54,818 nucleotides of DNA from Armatimonadetes bacterium UBA5352 (GCA_002411015.1 DHPY01000106.1:435-55252), one strand, 5' to 3'; numbered from the stretch's first letter, positions 27,402 through 35,388 are shown. Notes: generated from the letters alone by a model not told the origin. Translations and numbers: made by a program.

Positions 27402-27569
27402 TCACAGCAGAATACGACCGAAGAACCAACCCGCAGCAGCACCCAGGATCGTCAGCAGCAGAGCGAGCACGAACGCTCCGCCCCCGAGCAGTGACCAGAC
27501 CAGTGCGAGCGCAAAGCCAAACAGCGCACCCGCGAAGCAGCGCCAGTAGTCGCGACCGTTATCGGCCAT
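27402..27569 (-). CDS. Small membrane protein, DUF2273-like
   Basis: The protein has 55 residues: MADNGRDYWRCFAGALFGFA, then two hydrophobic helices (about residues 10-30 and 33-53) joined at a Gly pair and ending in GRILL. Size, two-helix layout and location between accC and nusB match DUF2273 proteins, which in Firmicutes usually accompany an Asp23 (YqhY) gene. No asp23 gene is seen here. DUF2273 partners are thought to anchor Asp23 at the membrane, so the partner may be encoded elsewhere. It starts 2 nt after the accC stop. Confidence 0.75.
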   Translation of the reverse strand: MADNGRDYWRCFAGALFGFALALVWSLLGGGAFVLALLLTILGAAAGWFFGRILL

Positions 27570-27571
27570 CT

Positions 27572-28933
27572 CTACAATCCACCTCCGGTTGGGATTGGCA
27601 GGCGCCTTTGAATGAACTGCGTCGTGATCTCGCCGCGGCGGAAGTACGCGTTGCCCAGCAGCCGCAGGTGGTACGGGATCGTGGTCTTGATCCCCTCGAT
27701 ACGCGCCCCCCGCAGCGTCGCGCGCATCCGCTCGATGCATAGCTCGCGCGTCTGATCCCAGCAGATCACCTTCGCGATCATCGGGTCGTAGTGCGTCGGG
27801 ACGACCGAGCCGACGGTCACGCCGGTATCCACCCGGATCCCAGGCCCGGAGGGGAACTCCCAGCGCGTGATCTCGCCCGGTGAGGGGATGAAGCCGCGGT
27901 CACCATCTGCCGCGAGGATGCGGCACTCAATCGCATGCCCGTTGAACCAGATCCCGCCCTGCTCATGCTGGAGCTTCTCGCCCGAGGCGACCCGTATCTG
28001 CTCGCGCACGAGGTCAATGCCGGTGAGCATCTCCGTCACCGGGTGCTCGACCTGGATGCGCGCGTTCATCTCAATGAAGAAGAACCGCCCGCGCCGGTCG
28101 AGGAGGAACTCGACCGTGCCGGCGTTCGTGTAGCCCGCTGCCTGCGCCGCGCGGACGGCCGCCTCGCCCATCCGACGCCGCAGCGCGGGGTTCACTGCCG
28201 GGCACGGCGACTCCTCGAGCAGCTTCTGGTGGCGGTGCTGGATCGAGCACTCACGTTCGCCGAGGTGGACGCAATTGCCATGCGTATCGGCGAGGATCTG
28301 CACCTCCACGTGCCGGAGGTCCTCGAGATACTTCTCGATGTACAGCTCACCGTTCCCGAACGCGTTCCGGGCCTCGTTGGCGGCCTGGCTCACGGCCTCG
28401 CGCATCTGCTCATCGTTGTGAATGATGCGGATCCCGCGCCCACCACCGCCACCGGAGGCCTTCACCATGACCGGGTAGCCCAGTTCACCCGCGATCTGCC
28501 GCGCCTCATCGGCGTTCTGGATGCCGTCCTGGCTCCCCGGCACCACCGGCACACCGTTCTCGCGCATGATCTTGCGCGCCATGGACTTGTTCCCGACGCG
28601 CGCGATGGCGTCTGCGCTCGGGCCGATGAAGGTGAGCTTACAGGCCTCTGCAGCCTCCGCGAAGTTCGCGTCCTCTGAGAGGTTCCCGTAGCCCGGGTGG
28701 ATCGCCTCGGCGCCGGTGATCACGGCCGCGGAGAGGATGTTCGCCGCGTTGAGGTAGCTCGATGGATTCGGGGCGGCGCCCACGCAGATGGCCTCGTCGG
28801 CGAGGCGCGTGTGCAGCGCTCCCCGGTCGGCCTCGGAGTAGATCGCCACGGACGCGATGCCCATCTCGCGGCAGGCCTGGATGACTCTGCAGGCGATTTC
28901 ACCGCGGTTGGCAACCAGTATCTTATCAAACAT
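27572..28933 (-). CDS. accC: Acetyl-CoA carboxylase, biotin carboxylase subunit
   Basis: This 453-residue ATP-grasp enzyme carboxylates biotin on the carrier protein, the first half-reaction of fatty acid synthesis. It begins MFDKILVANRGEIACRVIQA. The glycine-rich ATP loop ASGGGGGRGIRI, the ECSIQHRHQKLLEESPCPA segment and the FIEMNARIQVEHPVTEM catalytic stretch are intact. One family motif reads HPGYGNLSEDANFA where GFLSEN is more usual. Unlike the standard arrangement, a prepilin gene separates it from accB. The nearby AccB lacks the biotin-accepting lysine, so its working carrier may be elsewhere. accA and accD are not in this window. Confidence 0.95.
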   Translation of the reverse strand: MFDKILVANRGEIACRVIQACREMGIASVAIYSEADRGALHTRLADEAICVGAAPNPSSYLNAANILSAAVITGAEAIHPGYGNLSEDANFAEAAEACKLTFIGPSADAIARVGNKSMARKIMRENGVPVVPGSQDGIQNADEARQIAGELGYPVMVKASGGGGGRGIRIIHNDEQMREAVSQAANEARNAFGNGELYIEKYLEDLRHVEVQILADTHGNCVHLGERECSIQHRHQKLLEESPCPAVNPALRRRMGEAAVRAAQAAGYTNAGTVEFLLDRRGRFFFIEMNARIQVEHPVTEMLTGIDLVREQIRVASGEKLQHEQGGIWFNGHAIECRILAADGDRGFIPSPGEITRWEFPSGPGIRVDTGVTVGSVVPTHYDPMIAKVICWDQTRELCIERMRATLRGARIEGIKTTIPYHLRLLGNAYFRRGEITTQFIQRRLPIPTGGGL

Positions 28934-28976
28934 GTATTGGCTCCGGTATCATAGCTCTTCGTGGCTGCACGACCTG

Positions 28977-29336
28977 CTACAGCTTCTCATGCCCCGGTGT
29001 GGTGCACCAGATGCGCCCCGTCTGCGGGTCATACTGGTACGCCTTCCCGCTGACCGGGCATGCGCCCACCGGCGGCGAGGGGTTGAACTTCCGCGGGAAG
29101 CGATCATTGTCTATCTGGAACAACTCGATCTCGCCTCGCAGCGTCTGGAGGTTCGAGGCGCACTCCACGAGCTTCGCACGCTCCAGCGCCTGTCCGGGTG
29201 TTGTTTGGGCGTTCAACGTTCCCGTCTCGTCCTTGTTGCCCGCCAGCCCGTAGTAGCCGACGGCAAGCAGCGCAATGATCGCGACCACGATCAGGAGCTC
29301 GATCAGCACGAAGCCACGCCGCATCCCGACGGCCAT
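28977..29336 (-). CDS. Prepilin-like protein (type IV pilin/pseudopilin N-terminus)
   Basis: The protein has 119 residues. The N-terminal MRRGFVLIELLIVVAIIALL is a classical prepilin signal: basic leader, Gly/Phe cleavage point, Glu at +5 and a long hydrophobic helix. The small C-terminal domain ends CPVSGKAYQYDPQTGRIWCT, then PGHEKL, with a Cys pair likely to form a disulfide or bind metal. It would need a prepilin peptidase and an assembly ATPase such as PilB at 50321. ATG 29336 has AAGGGTGAG upstream. It lies between accB and accC, 5 nt after the accB stop, an unexpected place for a pilin. Confidence 0.85.
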   Translation of the reverse strand: MAVGMRRGFVLIELLIVVAIIALLAVGYYGLAGNKDETGTLNAQTTPGQALERAKLVECASNLQTLRGEIELFQIDNDRFPRKFNPSPPVGACPVSGKAYQYDPQTGRIWCTTPGHEKL

Positions 29337-29341
29337 CGCTC

Positions 29342-29806
29342 TCACCCTTCGCGACGGATCGCGAACAGCTTGTCGCCGAACTGCACCGACTCGCCATCGT
29401 CCACGAGGACCTCGTCAACTACGCCCGCCACCGGCGCCACAACGTCCGTGAGCTTGCGCAGCGCCTCAATGGTGCCGATGACCTGCCCCGAGGAGACCCT
29501 ATCGCCCACGGACACGATCGGCGGCTCCTCCGGACCACGGCCGCGGTGGAACAGCCCGACCAGGCCCGCGCTCACAAAGACCATGCCGCCTGAAGGCTGT
29601 TCGGCGATCTCCTCGGCCTCAAGCGGCCCCGGCCCATGCTCCTCGGCCGCAGCATCCGCCACCTCCGCGGCCGCGACGGGTGCGGGCATGCCCACGCTCC
29701 GCAGGACTCGGATCGAGTCATCGCCCTCCTCGATCTCGATCTCAGCAGCCTGCGATGCGCCCAGCAGCTCGATCACTCGTTGCACAGCGTCACGATCGAT
29801 CGCCAT
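29342..29806 (-). CDS. accB: Biotin carboxyl carrier protein homologue lacking the biotinyl lysine
   Basis: This 154-residue protein has normal AccB architecture: an N-terminal helix pair (VQRVIELLGASQAAEIEIEE), an Ala/Glu/Pro linker (about 40-70) and a C-terminal biotinyl domain (75-154) with VSVGDRVSSGQVIGTIEALR and SVQFGDKLFAIRREG. The biotinylation motif, normally EAMKM or EAMKL, reads EALRK (Glu114 to Lys118). The lysine position is Arg117, with a lysine one residue later. I checked the codons on the leftward strand (GAG GCG CTG CGC AAG). The protein probably cannot be biotinylated in the normal way; it may be a regulatory or structural homologue like plant BADC proteins, or use Lys118. 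It lies in the efp-accB-accC context. Confidence 0.85.
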   Translation of the reverse strand: MAIDRDAVQRVIELLGASQAAEIEIEEGDDSIRVLRSVGMPAPVAAAEVADAAAEEHGPGPLEAEEIAEQPSGGMVFVSAGLVGLFHRGRGPEEPPIVSVGDRVSSGQVIGTIEALRKLTDVVAPVAGVVDEVLVDDGESVQFGDKLFAIRREG

Positions 29807-29832
29807 CAGCTATCCCCTTCGCGCGCTCGGTC

Positions 29833-30390
29833 TCAGACCCGGCTGACGTACTGGCCGGAGCCGGTGTCCACGCGGATCATGTCGCCCTGATTGACGAACA
29901 GCGGCACCTGCACGACCGCGCCGCCCTCGATCGTCGCTGGCTTGGAGCCGCCCTGGGCGGTATCGCCGCGCAGCCCCGGGTCGGTCTGGACGACGCGCCG
30001 CTCCACCGCCTTCGGGACCTCCATGTCCACGATCTTGCCCTTGTAGAGCGCGAACTGCACGTTCTCGCCCTCTTTGAGCCACTTGATGTTATCGCCGAGC
30101 ATCTCCCGGTCCAGCTCGCGCTGGTCGTAGTCCTCGACGTCCATGAAGAAGTAGCCGTCGCCGGTCGAGTAGAGGAACTGAAAGTCCCTCCGCTCTACGT
30201 GCGCGGTCTCGATGCTCTCGTTCGAGCGGAAGGTCTTCTGGAAGATATCCCCGCTCTCAATGTCTCGCAGCCGCGTGCGCACGATCGCGTCACCGCGGCC
30301 CTGCTTGTGATGGTCCGCGGAGATGACCTGCAGTACGCGCCCGTCAAGTTCGATCGTCAATCCAGGCCTGAAATCGTTCGGTGAGATCAC
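29833..30390 (-). CDS. efp: Translation elongation factor P
   Basis: This 185-residue protein relieves ribosome stalling at polyproline stretches. It starts at GTG 30390 (VISPNDFRPGLTIELDGRVL) after AAAGGAGG, which rules out longer versions. Domains II and III end with the family signature RVVQTDPGLRGDTAQGGSKP and VPLFVNQGDMIRVDTGSGQY. The loop that reaches the peptidyl-transferase centre reads KQGRGDA, with Arg32 at the tip instead of the lysine modified by EpmA or the Bacillus pathway. No earP or epmAB gene lies nearby. It may be unmodified or use an arginine modification; this is inference. Confidence 0.95.
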   Translation of the reverse strand: MISPNDFRPGLTIELDGRVLQVISADHHKQGRGDAIVRTRLRDIESGDIFQKTFRSNESIETAHVERRDFQFLYSTGDGYFFMDVEDYDQRELDREMLGDNIKWLKEGENVQFALYKGKIVDMEVPKAVERRVVQTDPGLRGDTAQGGSKPATIEGGAVVQVPLFVNQGDMIRVDTGSGQYVSRV

Positions 30391-30463
30391 TCTAAGCCTT
30401 CCTCCTTTGACGCCCTCCGCACGAGTCGAGCAGCCGAATCGCCGCCCTGCGGGGGTGCCTTGT

Positions 30464-30492
30464 AGCCTATCAAATGCCTCGGATAATGTAAA
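30464..30492 (-). promoter_or_regulatory. Possible promoter for efp-accB
   Basis: Leftward-strand TTTACA and TAGGCT are separated by 17 bp in the 132-nt gap between pepQ and efp. The -35 box matches 5 of 6 consensus positions; the -10 box is weak. An internal promoter here would let efp and acc genes be expressed independently of the upstream genes. Confidence 0.4.
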
Positions 30493-30522
30493 GGCGGCCC
30501 CGCGCCGAAGGGCCACCGTGAG

Positions 30523-31593
30523 CTACAGATCATACGGCGCCGCGGTCAGTATCTCGCAGCCCGACTCGGTCACCACCACGAGCTCTTCCAGCCGCACACC
30601 GCCCCAGCCCTCGATGTAGACCCCGGGCTCAATCGTCACCACCGCCCCCACCGGCAGCGTGTTCTCGCTCTTCTGCCCGAGCGTCGGAAGTTCATGGACC
30701 TCCAGCCCCACCCCGTGGCCGAGCCCGTGCCCAAACTCGCGCTCGAAGCCGTTCTCGCGCAGCACACCGCGCGCGATGGCGTCCACTTCGCGGCCCTCCA
30801 TCCCCGGCTGCAGCCCCTCCAGCGCCGCCATCTGCGCCTCACGCACCGCCAGCCACACCTCGCGCTGCCGATCGTCAGGCTCCCCCACGATCACCGTGCG
30901 GGTGCAGTCCGAGCTGTAGCCGTGGTAGGCCGCGCCCCAGTCAATGACGATCAGGTCGTTCTCGGTGATCACGCGCTCGCCCGGCCGCGCATGTGGCATC
31001 GCGCCGTTCGGGCCGGAGGCCACGATCACCTCGAACGATGGCTTCTCCGCGCCGCGCAGCACCATCTGCCGCCGCAACTCCTCGGCGGCCTCCCGCTCGG
31101 TCATCAACGGCGCGATCTGCCCGCGCAGCTCGACGAAGCCCGCGTCCGCGATCTCCGCCGCACGCCGGATCAGCGCGATCTCGCCCTCATCCTTGACCGC
31201 CCGCAGCCGCTTGATGCGATCCTCGAGCGGCTTGGGCGTGGCATTTTCGAGCGCCTCATGCAGCCGCTGATAGCTCGCGTAGGTCAGGTGCGCGGACTCG
31301 AAGCCCGCGCTCTTCACGCCACCGGCATTGAGCCGCGCGATTGCCTGCTCGAGGTGACCGCCCGCCGCCGCGGCCTCTAGCCATGGAGCCTCCTCCGCGG
31401 CCTGCAGCGTGTAGCGGCTGTCGGTGCACAGCAGCGCGCCCTCGGCGTCGAGCACCAGCAGCCCCTCACCGGTGAAGCCGGTCAGCCAGCGCAAATTGGG
31501 CTCCGCGCTCACCAGCAGCGCGTCAACCTGCTCCTCGGCCATCCACTCGCGCGCGCTCGCCGTCCGCGTCTCCATCACGCCCGCCGCCGTCAT
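30523..31593 (-). CDS. pepQ: M24-family Xaa-Pro peptidase (aminopeptidase P-like)
   Basis: This 356-residue cytoplasmic metallopeptidase cleaves peptides with proline in the second position. A creatinase-type N-terminal domain (about 1-130; LLVSAEPNLRWLTGFTGEGL) precedes the pita-bread catalytic domain. Metal ligands are visible as VIDWGAAYHGYSSDCTRTV (two Asp), GHGLGHGVGLEVHE (His), TIEPGVY (Glu) and GGVRLEELV (Glu). ATG 31593 overlaps the aroQ stop as ATGA. The aroQ-pepQ-efp order equals the yqhS-yqhT-efp order of Bacillus. A function linked to EF-P through proline peptides is suggestive but unproven. Confidence 0.93.
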   Translation of the reverse strand: MTAAGVMETRTASAREWMAEEQVDALLVSAEPNLRWLTGFTGEGLLVLDAEGALLCTDSRYTLQAAEEAPWLEAAAAGGHLEQAIARLNAGGVKSAGFESAHLTYASYQRLHEALENATPKPLEDRIKRLRAVKDEGEIALIRRAAEIADAGFVELRGQIAPLMTEREAAEELRRQMVLRGAEKPSFEVIVASGPNGAMPHARPGERVITENDLIVIDWGAAYHGYSSDCTRTVIVGEPDDRQREVWLAVREAQMAALEGLQPGMEGREVDAIARGVLRENGFEREFGHGLGHGVGLEVHELPTLGQKSENTLPVGAVVTIEPGVYIEGWGGVRLEELVVVTESGCEILTAAPYDL

Positions 31594-32045
31594 GACTCCG
31601 CCTCCGCGCTCTCCGCGGTGAGCCCGACGGCCGCGCGCAGGGCGAGCAGGTAGCTCTGCGAGCCGAGCCCACCGATCACGCCCACGCATGCGGGCGCCGT
31701 GACCGAGCGCTGCCGCCACTCCTCCCGCGCGAGGATGTTGCTCAGATGGACCTCGACCGCCGGGATCGGCACCGCCTTGAGGGCGTCGTGGATCGCCACC
31801 GAGGTGTGCGTGTAGCCCGCCGGGTTGATCACGATCGCGTCCGCCTCGCAGCCCGCCTGGTGGATGGCGTCAATGATCGCGCCCTCGGAGTTGAGCTGGC
31901 AGATGCTGACCTCCACTGAAAGCTCCTCCGCCAGCTCCTCGATACGCTCGTTGATCCGCGCGAGCGTGACCGTCCCGTAGACGTCGGGCTCGCGCACCCC
32001 CAGCAGGTTCAGGTTCGGCCCGTGTATCACCGCGATCTGCATCAT
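31590..32045 (-). CDS. aroQ: 3-dehydroquinate dehydratase, type II
   Basis: This 151-residue enzyme catalyses the third step of the shikimate pathway. IHGPNLNLLGVREPDVYG contains the catalytic arginine and tyrosine (near residues 18 and 23) of type II dehydroquinases. QLNSEGAIIDAIHQA, INPAGYTHTSVAIHDAL and VEVHLSNILAREEWRQRSV give the rest of the active site, including the conserved histidine. The start overlaps the preceding ligase-like gene (ATGA), and its stop overlaps pepQ. The C-terminal tail after GVIGGLG is slightly longer than usual. Confidence 0.96.
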   Translation of the reverse strand: MMQIAVIHGPNLNLLGVREPDVYGTVTLARINERIEELAEELSVEVSICQLNSEGAIIDAIHQAGCEADAIVINPAGYTHTSVAIHDALKAVPIPAVEVHLSNILAREEWRQRSVTAPACVGVIGGLGSQSYLLALRAAVGLTAESAEAES

Positions 32046-34039
32046 CCATCACTCTCCCCAAGCCGTCTCAGTCCAGCCTCGGCGGATCGCTGCATGCTCT
32101 CGGCCTCCGCGACCATCGCCTCATTCCACGTGCCGAGGAGCTTCAGCGCCTCCTCGTTCGCGCGCTGCATCCCTGCGTAGCCGCCGGTCAGCTCGGCGGC
32201 CAGGCGGAAGTACCTGATCGCCTCGGCTCGATCGCCACGCTCCTCGGCCGCCTCCGCCAACGGCAGCCATGCGTAGGCCCAGAGGAAGTCGGTGGGCTGC
32301 TCGATCGCCGCGATCTGCCCGACCGGCGACTCATACAGCTCATCCAGCGCACGCCACGTCGCCAGCGCCTCAGCCTCGTGCCCGAAGCGCTCCTGCAACT
32401 GCGCCAGCGTCACGTATGAGCGCGCGCTGTTTGGCGCAACCTCAACTGCCCGCTGAGCCGCCGCGAGCGCAGACTGCTCGTCATTGAGACGCGCGTAGAG
32501 CTCCGCGAGGCCAACGTAGTTGCCACCGTCGAGCGGGTTCAGCTCCGCCGCGCGAAGCCGCATCTCCACTGCGCGGGTCGGCGGCCCGATCGAGGTCACC
32601 GCCACCGCCTGCGCGAGATCGCCCGCGATCCCGGCATCCAGCGGGTCGAGTTCGGCTGCCCGCCGCAGGGCCGCCGCCGCGGGCTGGTAGCGCCCCCGCG
32701 CCACCATCGCCTTCGCCTGCGCCTGCAGCCGCTGCGCCTGCAGGCCGCTGACTGCGAGGAGCGCCACGTTCAGCGTCAGCGTCGCTGCGAGCCAGAGCGG
32801 CCATCTGCGCGTGCGCTCGACACTGGGCGCTTCCTCCGATGCGGACGCCAGCCCCAGCCCGAGAATCGCCGAGAGCGTCATCCCGACCGCGGGCACATAC
32901 CAGGTGTAATCCGCGAGGTTGTGCACGCCGACGGCCGCGAGCGCCGCCAGTGCCGCCGCGCACTCGACCGCGCGCGGTCCGCCGCGCGGCAGGCCGAAGA
33001 TCAGCCTCCGCGCGATCACAGTGACCGTCGCAAGCGCGAGCAGCAGCGCGGGCATCCCGGCCTCCGCCGCGATCTGCAGCGGCGTCTGATGCGCCATGCG
33101 CGTGAAGCCGACGATGGCGTGCTGCGGGTAGGCGTGCTCGAAGGTGCCCGGGCCGTAGCCGAGCAGCGGCCGCTCGCGGATCATCTCCGCGGCGCCGACC
33201 CATGTGTACCAGCGGAAGATCGCCGAGTTCGACTGCGCGGTGGCCGAGATGAGCCGGTTGCGCAGCGGCGGCGCAACGGCCACCACGAGCACCAGCGCCA
33301 GCCCCGCCGCCACGAACCACCGTGCGCGGATGCGCGTGGGCGCGGCCACCGCGAAGGTCGCGGCTCCTGCCACCGCACCAAGCATCCCCGCGCGCGAGGC
33401 CGTCAGCAGCAGCGCTGCGCCGAGGATCAGCGGCGCAAAGCCCGCGGCTATCAGCGCGAACCGCGGGCGATCCGTGCGCTCCTGCGTGTAGCGCCACGCC
33501 AGCGCCAGCACGACCGCAGCCGCGGCGAGCGCAACCACGAGGTAGCCCGCGAGCACGTTCGGGTTGTACATCGTGCCGAAGATCCGCCAGCGCGGGTCGC
33601 CCTGGAAGATGACCGTCTGCGTCCAGTCGCGCAGGCCGATGATGCCCTCGATCGAGCCCGCCGCGGCGATGGCGATCCACGCAGCCCTCCGCCAGCGCTC
33701 ATCCTCGAAGAGGCTCGCGCAGATCAGCATCAGCAGCACGTAGGCGACCATTTGCAGCAGGCTGACGAGGCTCGCATGGATGTAGACGCTGGTGAGCGTG
33801 GAGATGAGGTACCAGGCGATCAGGAGCACGAGCGGCACGAGCAGCGGCCGGTCTGTCCGCAGGGGAGCGCGCCCCGCGAGCGCGCCGCCAACGAAGACGA
33901 TCAGCGCGACCACGAGCACGACCAGCGACGTGCCGAGCAGGTGCTCGTCGAACATGTAGCCCGCGGTGAAAGGCAGCGCCACGAGCAGCGCGAGTATCAG
34001 CACGCGCGCGGCGTCTGTCAAGCGGCCGGCCGCGCTCAT
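32042..34039 (-). CDS. O-antigen-ligase-family membrane protein with C-terminal TPRs
   Basis: The protein has 665 residues from ATG 34039 (ATGA overlap with the glycosyltransferase stop). About 10-12 transmembrane helices occupy residues 10-460. The Wzy_C/WaaL-type region includes IFGTMYNPNVLAGYLVVALA and, in the large external loop, WVGAAEMIRERPLLGYGPGT. TPR-like repeats cover about 480-640 and should lie outside the membrane. Such proteins join or polymerise surface glycans, glycosylate pilins, or are bactoprenol-linked glycan ligases. With the adjacent GT2 gene this suggests surface polysaccharide or protein glycosylation; the acceptor is unknown, and a pilin is one possibility. Confidence 0.85.
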   Translation of the reverse strand: MSAAGRLTDAARVLILALLVALPFTAGYMFDEHLLGTSLVVLVVALIVFVGGALAGRAPLRTDRPLLVPLVLLIAWYLISTLTSVYIHASLVSLLQMVAYVLLMLICASLFEDERWRRAAWIAIAAAGSIEGIIGLRDWTQTVIFQGDPRWRIFGTMYNPNVLAGYLVVALAAAAVVLALAWRYTQERTDRPRFALIAAGFAPLILGAALLLTASRAGMLGAVAGAATFAVAAPTRIRARWFVAAGLALVLVVAVAPPLRNRLISATAQSNSAIFRWYTWVGAAEMIRERPLLGYGPGTFEHAYPQHAIVGFTRMAHQTPLQIAAEAGMPALLLALATVTVIARRLIFGLPRGGPRAVECAAALAALAAVGVHNLADYTWYVPAVGMTLSAILGLGLASASEEAPSVERTRRWPLWLAATLTLNVALLAVSGLQAQRLQAQAKAMVARGRYQPAAAALRRAAELDPLDAGIAGDLAQAVAVTSIGPPTRAVEMRLRAAELNPLDGGNYVGLAELYARLNDEQSALAAAQRAVEVAPNSARSYVTLAQLQERFGHEAEALATWRALDELYESPVGQIAAIEQPTDFLWAYAWLPLAEAAEERGDRAEAIRYFRLAAELTGGYAGMQRANEEALKLLGTWNEAMVAEAESMQRSAEAGLRRLGESDG

Positions 34040-34950
34040 CCGAGGGCACCCGCCCAGGGGCGCGCGCGCCAGGCCTTGCGGATCACGCGCCTCGTCTCCC
34101 AACTGAGGATGAGCAACGCCGCGCGCAGCCACACGCCCACCGCCACGAATGCGCGCGCCAGCGCGTTCGGCGCGAAGTGCTTGGCGTAGAGGCGGTACAT
34201 GCCGCGATGGGTGCGCACGATCGTGGGCACGACCGCCTGGTCGGTGCTGCGCCCGACCGCGTGGATGACGTCCGTCACGGGGGAGTAGAGCACGCTCCAC
34301 CCCGCGCGGTGCATGCGGAAGCAGTAGTCCACGTCCTCCGAGCCCCAGACGAAGCCCTCATCAAGCTCCCCGACCTGCACGTAGGCCTCACGGCGGATGA
34401 GCAGACAGGCGCCGGACGCCCAGTCCACGTCGTGCTCCGTGTCGTGGTCGCAGTCGCGCATGATGTACTCGGATGCAGCCTGCGCGCGCGGGAAGAGCCG
34501 GCCGAAGACGGTGTTGCGGTAGATCGCGGCCGCGATCGTCGGGAAGCGCCGGCAGGAGAACTGCAGCGAGCCGTCCGGGTAGACGAGCCTGGGAGCGACG
34601 ATCCCCGCCTCCGGATGCGTCTCCGCGACCGCCACGAGTTTCGCGAGGCAGTCCGGCTGCAGCACAGTGTCCGGGTTGAGCATCATCAGGTAGCGGCCCT
34701 GAGCGGCGCGCAGCGTCTGGTTGGTGGCCCTCGCGAAGCCGAGGTTGTCCGCGTTGAGGATCAGCCGGACCTCCGGGAACTCCTCCTGGAGCATCCGCAC
34801 AGAATCGTCCGACGACGCGTTATCCGCGACGATGACCTCAAAGCTGGGAGGCGTCTGCTGTGCGCGTATGGACACAAGACACGCGCGGAGGTCGCCGGCA
34901 ACATTCCAGCTCACGATGCAGACGCTGACGTCGGGAGGGGTATCGCGCAT
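34036..34950 (-). CDS. Glycosyltransferase family 2 (rhamnosyltransferase-like)
   Basis: This 304-residue GT-A enzyme has VSVCIVSWNVAGDLRACLVS at the start, EVIVADNASSDDSVRML for nucleotide-sugar binding, NADNLGFARATNQ, the DXD-like MLNPDTVLQPD, and WASGACLLIRREAYVQVGEL with EDVDYCFRMHRAGW. That set matches the WbbL-type subgroup that often transfers rhamnose to lipid-linked glycans. A hydrophobic stretch near residues 265-285 may attach it to the membrane. ATG 34950 or GTG 34956 are both possible, and neither has a strong ribosome-binding site. It is coupled to the ligase-like gene downstream. Confidence 0.9.
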   Translation of the reverse strand: MRDTPPDVSVCIVSWNVAGDLRACLVSIRAQQTPPSFEVIVADNASSDDSVRMLQEEFPEVRLILNADNLGFARATNQTLRAAQGRYLMMLNPDTVLQPDCLAKLVAVAETHPEAGIVAPRLVYPDGSLQFSCRRFPTIAAAIYRNTVFGRLFPRAQAASEYIMRDCDHDTEHDVDWASGACLLIRREAYVQVGELDEGFVWGSEDVDYCFRMHRAGWSVLYSPVTDVIHAVGRSTDQAVVPTIVRTHRGMYRLYAKHFAPNALARAFVAVGVWLRAALLILSWETRRVIRKAWRARPWAGALG

Positions 34951-35059
34951 GGTCACGATCTGCCGGATCGGGTGCGTTCATGGTCGCTCGATCCCTCGAT
35001 GAAGCGCCAACTATGGGGGCCTCGCGGAGGGGGTGCTGGCGGTACCACGCGGTGAGGCG

Positions 35060-35239
35060 CTACTTCTTCTCGGCGTCGGCCTCGAGCGGCTCAGTCTCGT
35101 CGATCAGCATGATCGGGATGCCGTCCCTGACGGGGTACCTGAGGCGGCAGGTATCGCAGATTAGCCGATCGTCCTTGAGGCGGATGTCGCCCTTGCACTG
35201 CGGGCAGACGAGTATTGCGAGCAGTCGGTCATCAACCAT
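35060..35239 (-). CDS. Trm112/UPF0434-family small zinc-ribbon protein
   Basis: The protein has 59 residues. MVDDRLLAILVCPQCKGDIR and RLICDTCRLRYPVRDGIPIM give two CxxC pairs (Cys12/15 and 28/31) and the PVRDGIPIML motif of Trm112-like proteins. Eukaryotic Trm112 activates methyltransferases; bacterial members (YcaR type) often neighbour lipid A or glycan genes, but their role is not settled. ATG 35239 follows AGGAGG at 8 nt. It is the first gene of the long leftward block and is preceded by an almost consensus promoter. A much longer in-frame extension exists upstream but lies antisense to thi4 and is not coding. Confidence 0.88.
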   Translation of the reverse strand: MVDDRLLAILVCPQCKGDIRLKDDRLICDTCRLRYPVRDGIPIMLIDETEPLEADAEKK

Positions 35240-35294
35240 GACGACGCCTCCTGAACGCTCGGGGCGAATGAGGCCGGAAAACACAGTAAGTACG

Positions 35295-35323
35295 ATTCTA
35301 CCACCGCCCCTGCGGACTGTCAA
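35295..35323 (-). promoter_or_regulatory. Strong sigma-70-type promoter for the Trm112-GT2-ligase-aroQ block
   Basis: The leftward strand has a perfect TTGACA, a 17-bp spacer and TAGAAT, with TGG before the -10 box. The start site is predicted near 35288, about 50 nt before the Trm112 ATG. It is divergent from the riboswitch promoter at 35360. Confidence 0.85.
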
Positions 35324-35359
35324 ACGAGCCGCGAAGGCCCGAGTGGCCATCGCACTGCC

Positions 35360-35388
35360 TTGACTCTCACGCGCCGCGCGTGTACGCT
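35360..35388 (+). promoter_or_regulatory. Sigma-70-type promoter for the TPP-riboswitch transcript
   Basis: TTGACT, a 17-bp spacer and TACGCT lie upstream of the riboswitch, giving a start site near 35395, about 25 nt before the aptamer. The same -10 variant, TACGCT, occurs in the promoter at 48174-48203. Confidence 0.7.

Noticed and set aside
27402..27740. Longer version of the DUF2273-like protein starting at 27740
   Set aside because: The extra N-terminal 57 codons overlap the conserved C-terminus of accC in another frame and have no membrane or domain character; the ATG at 27569 starts the two-helix protein.
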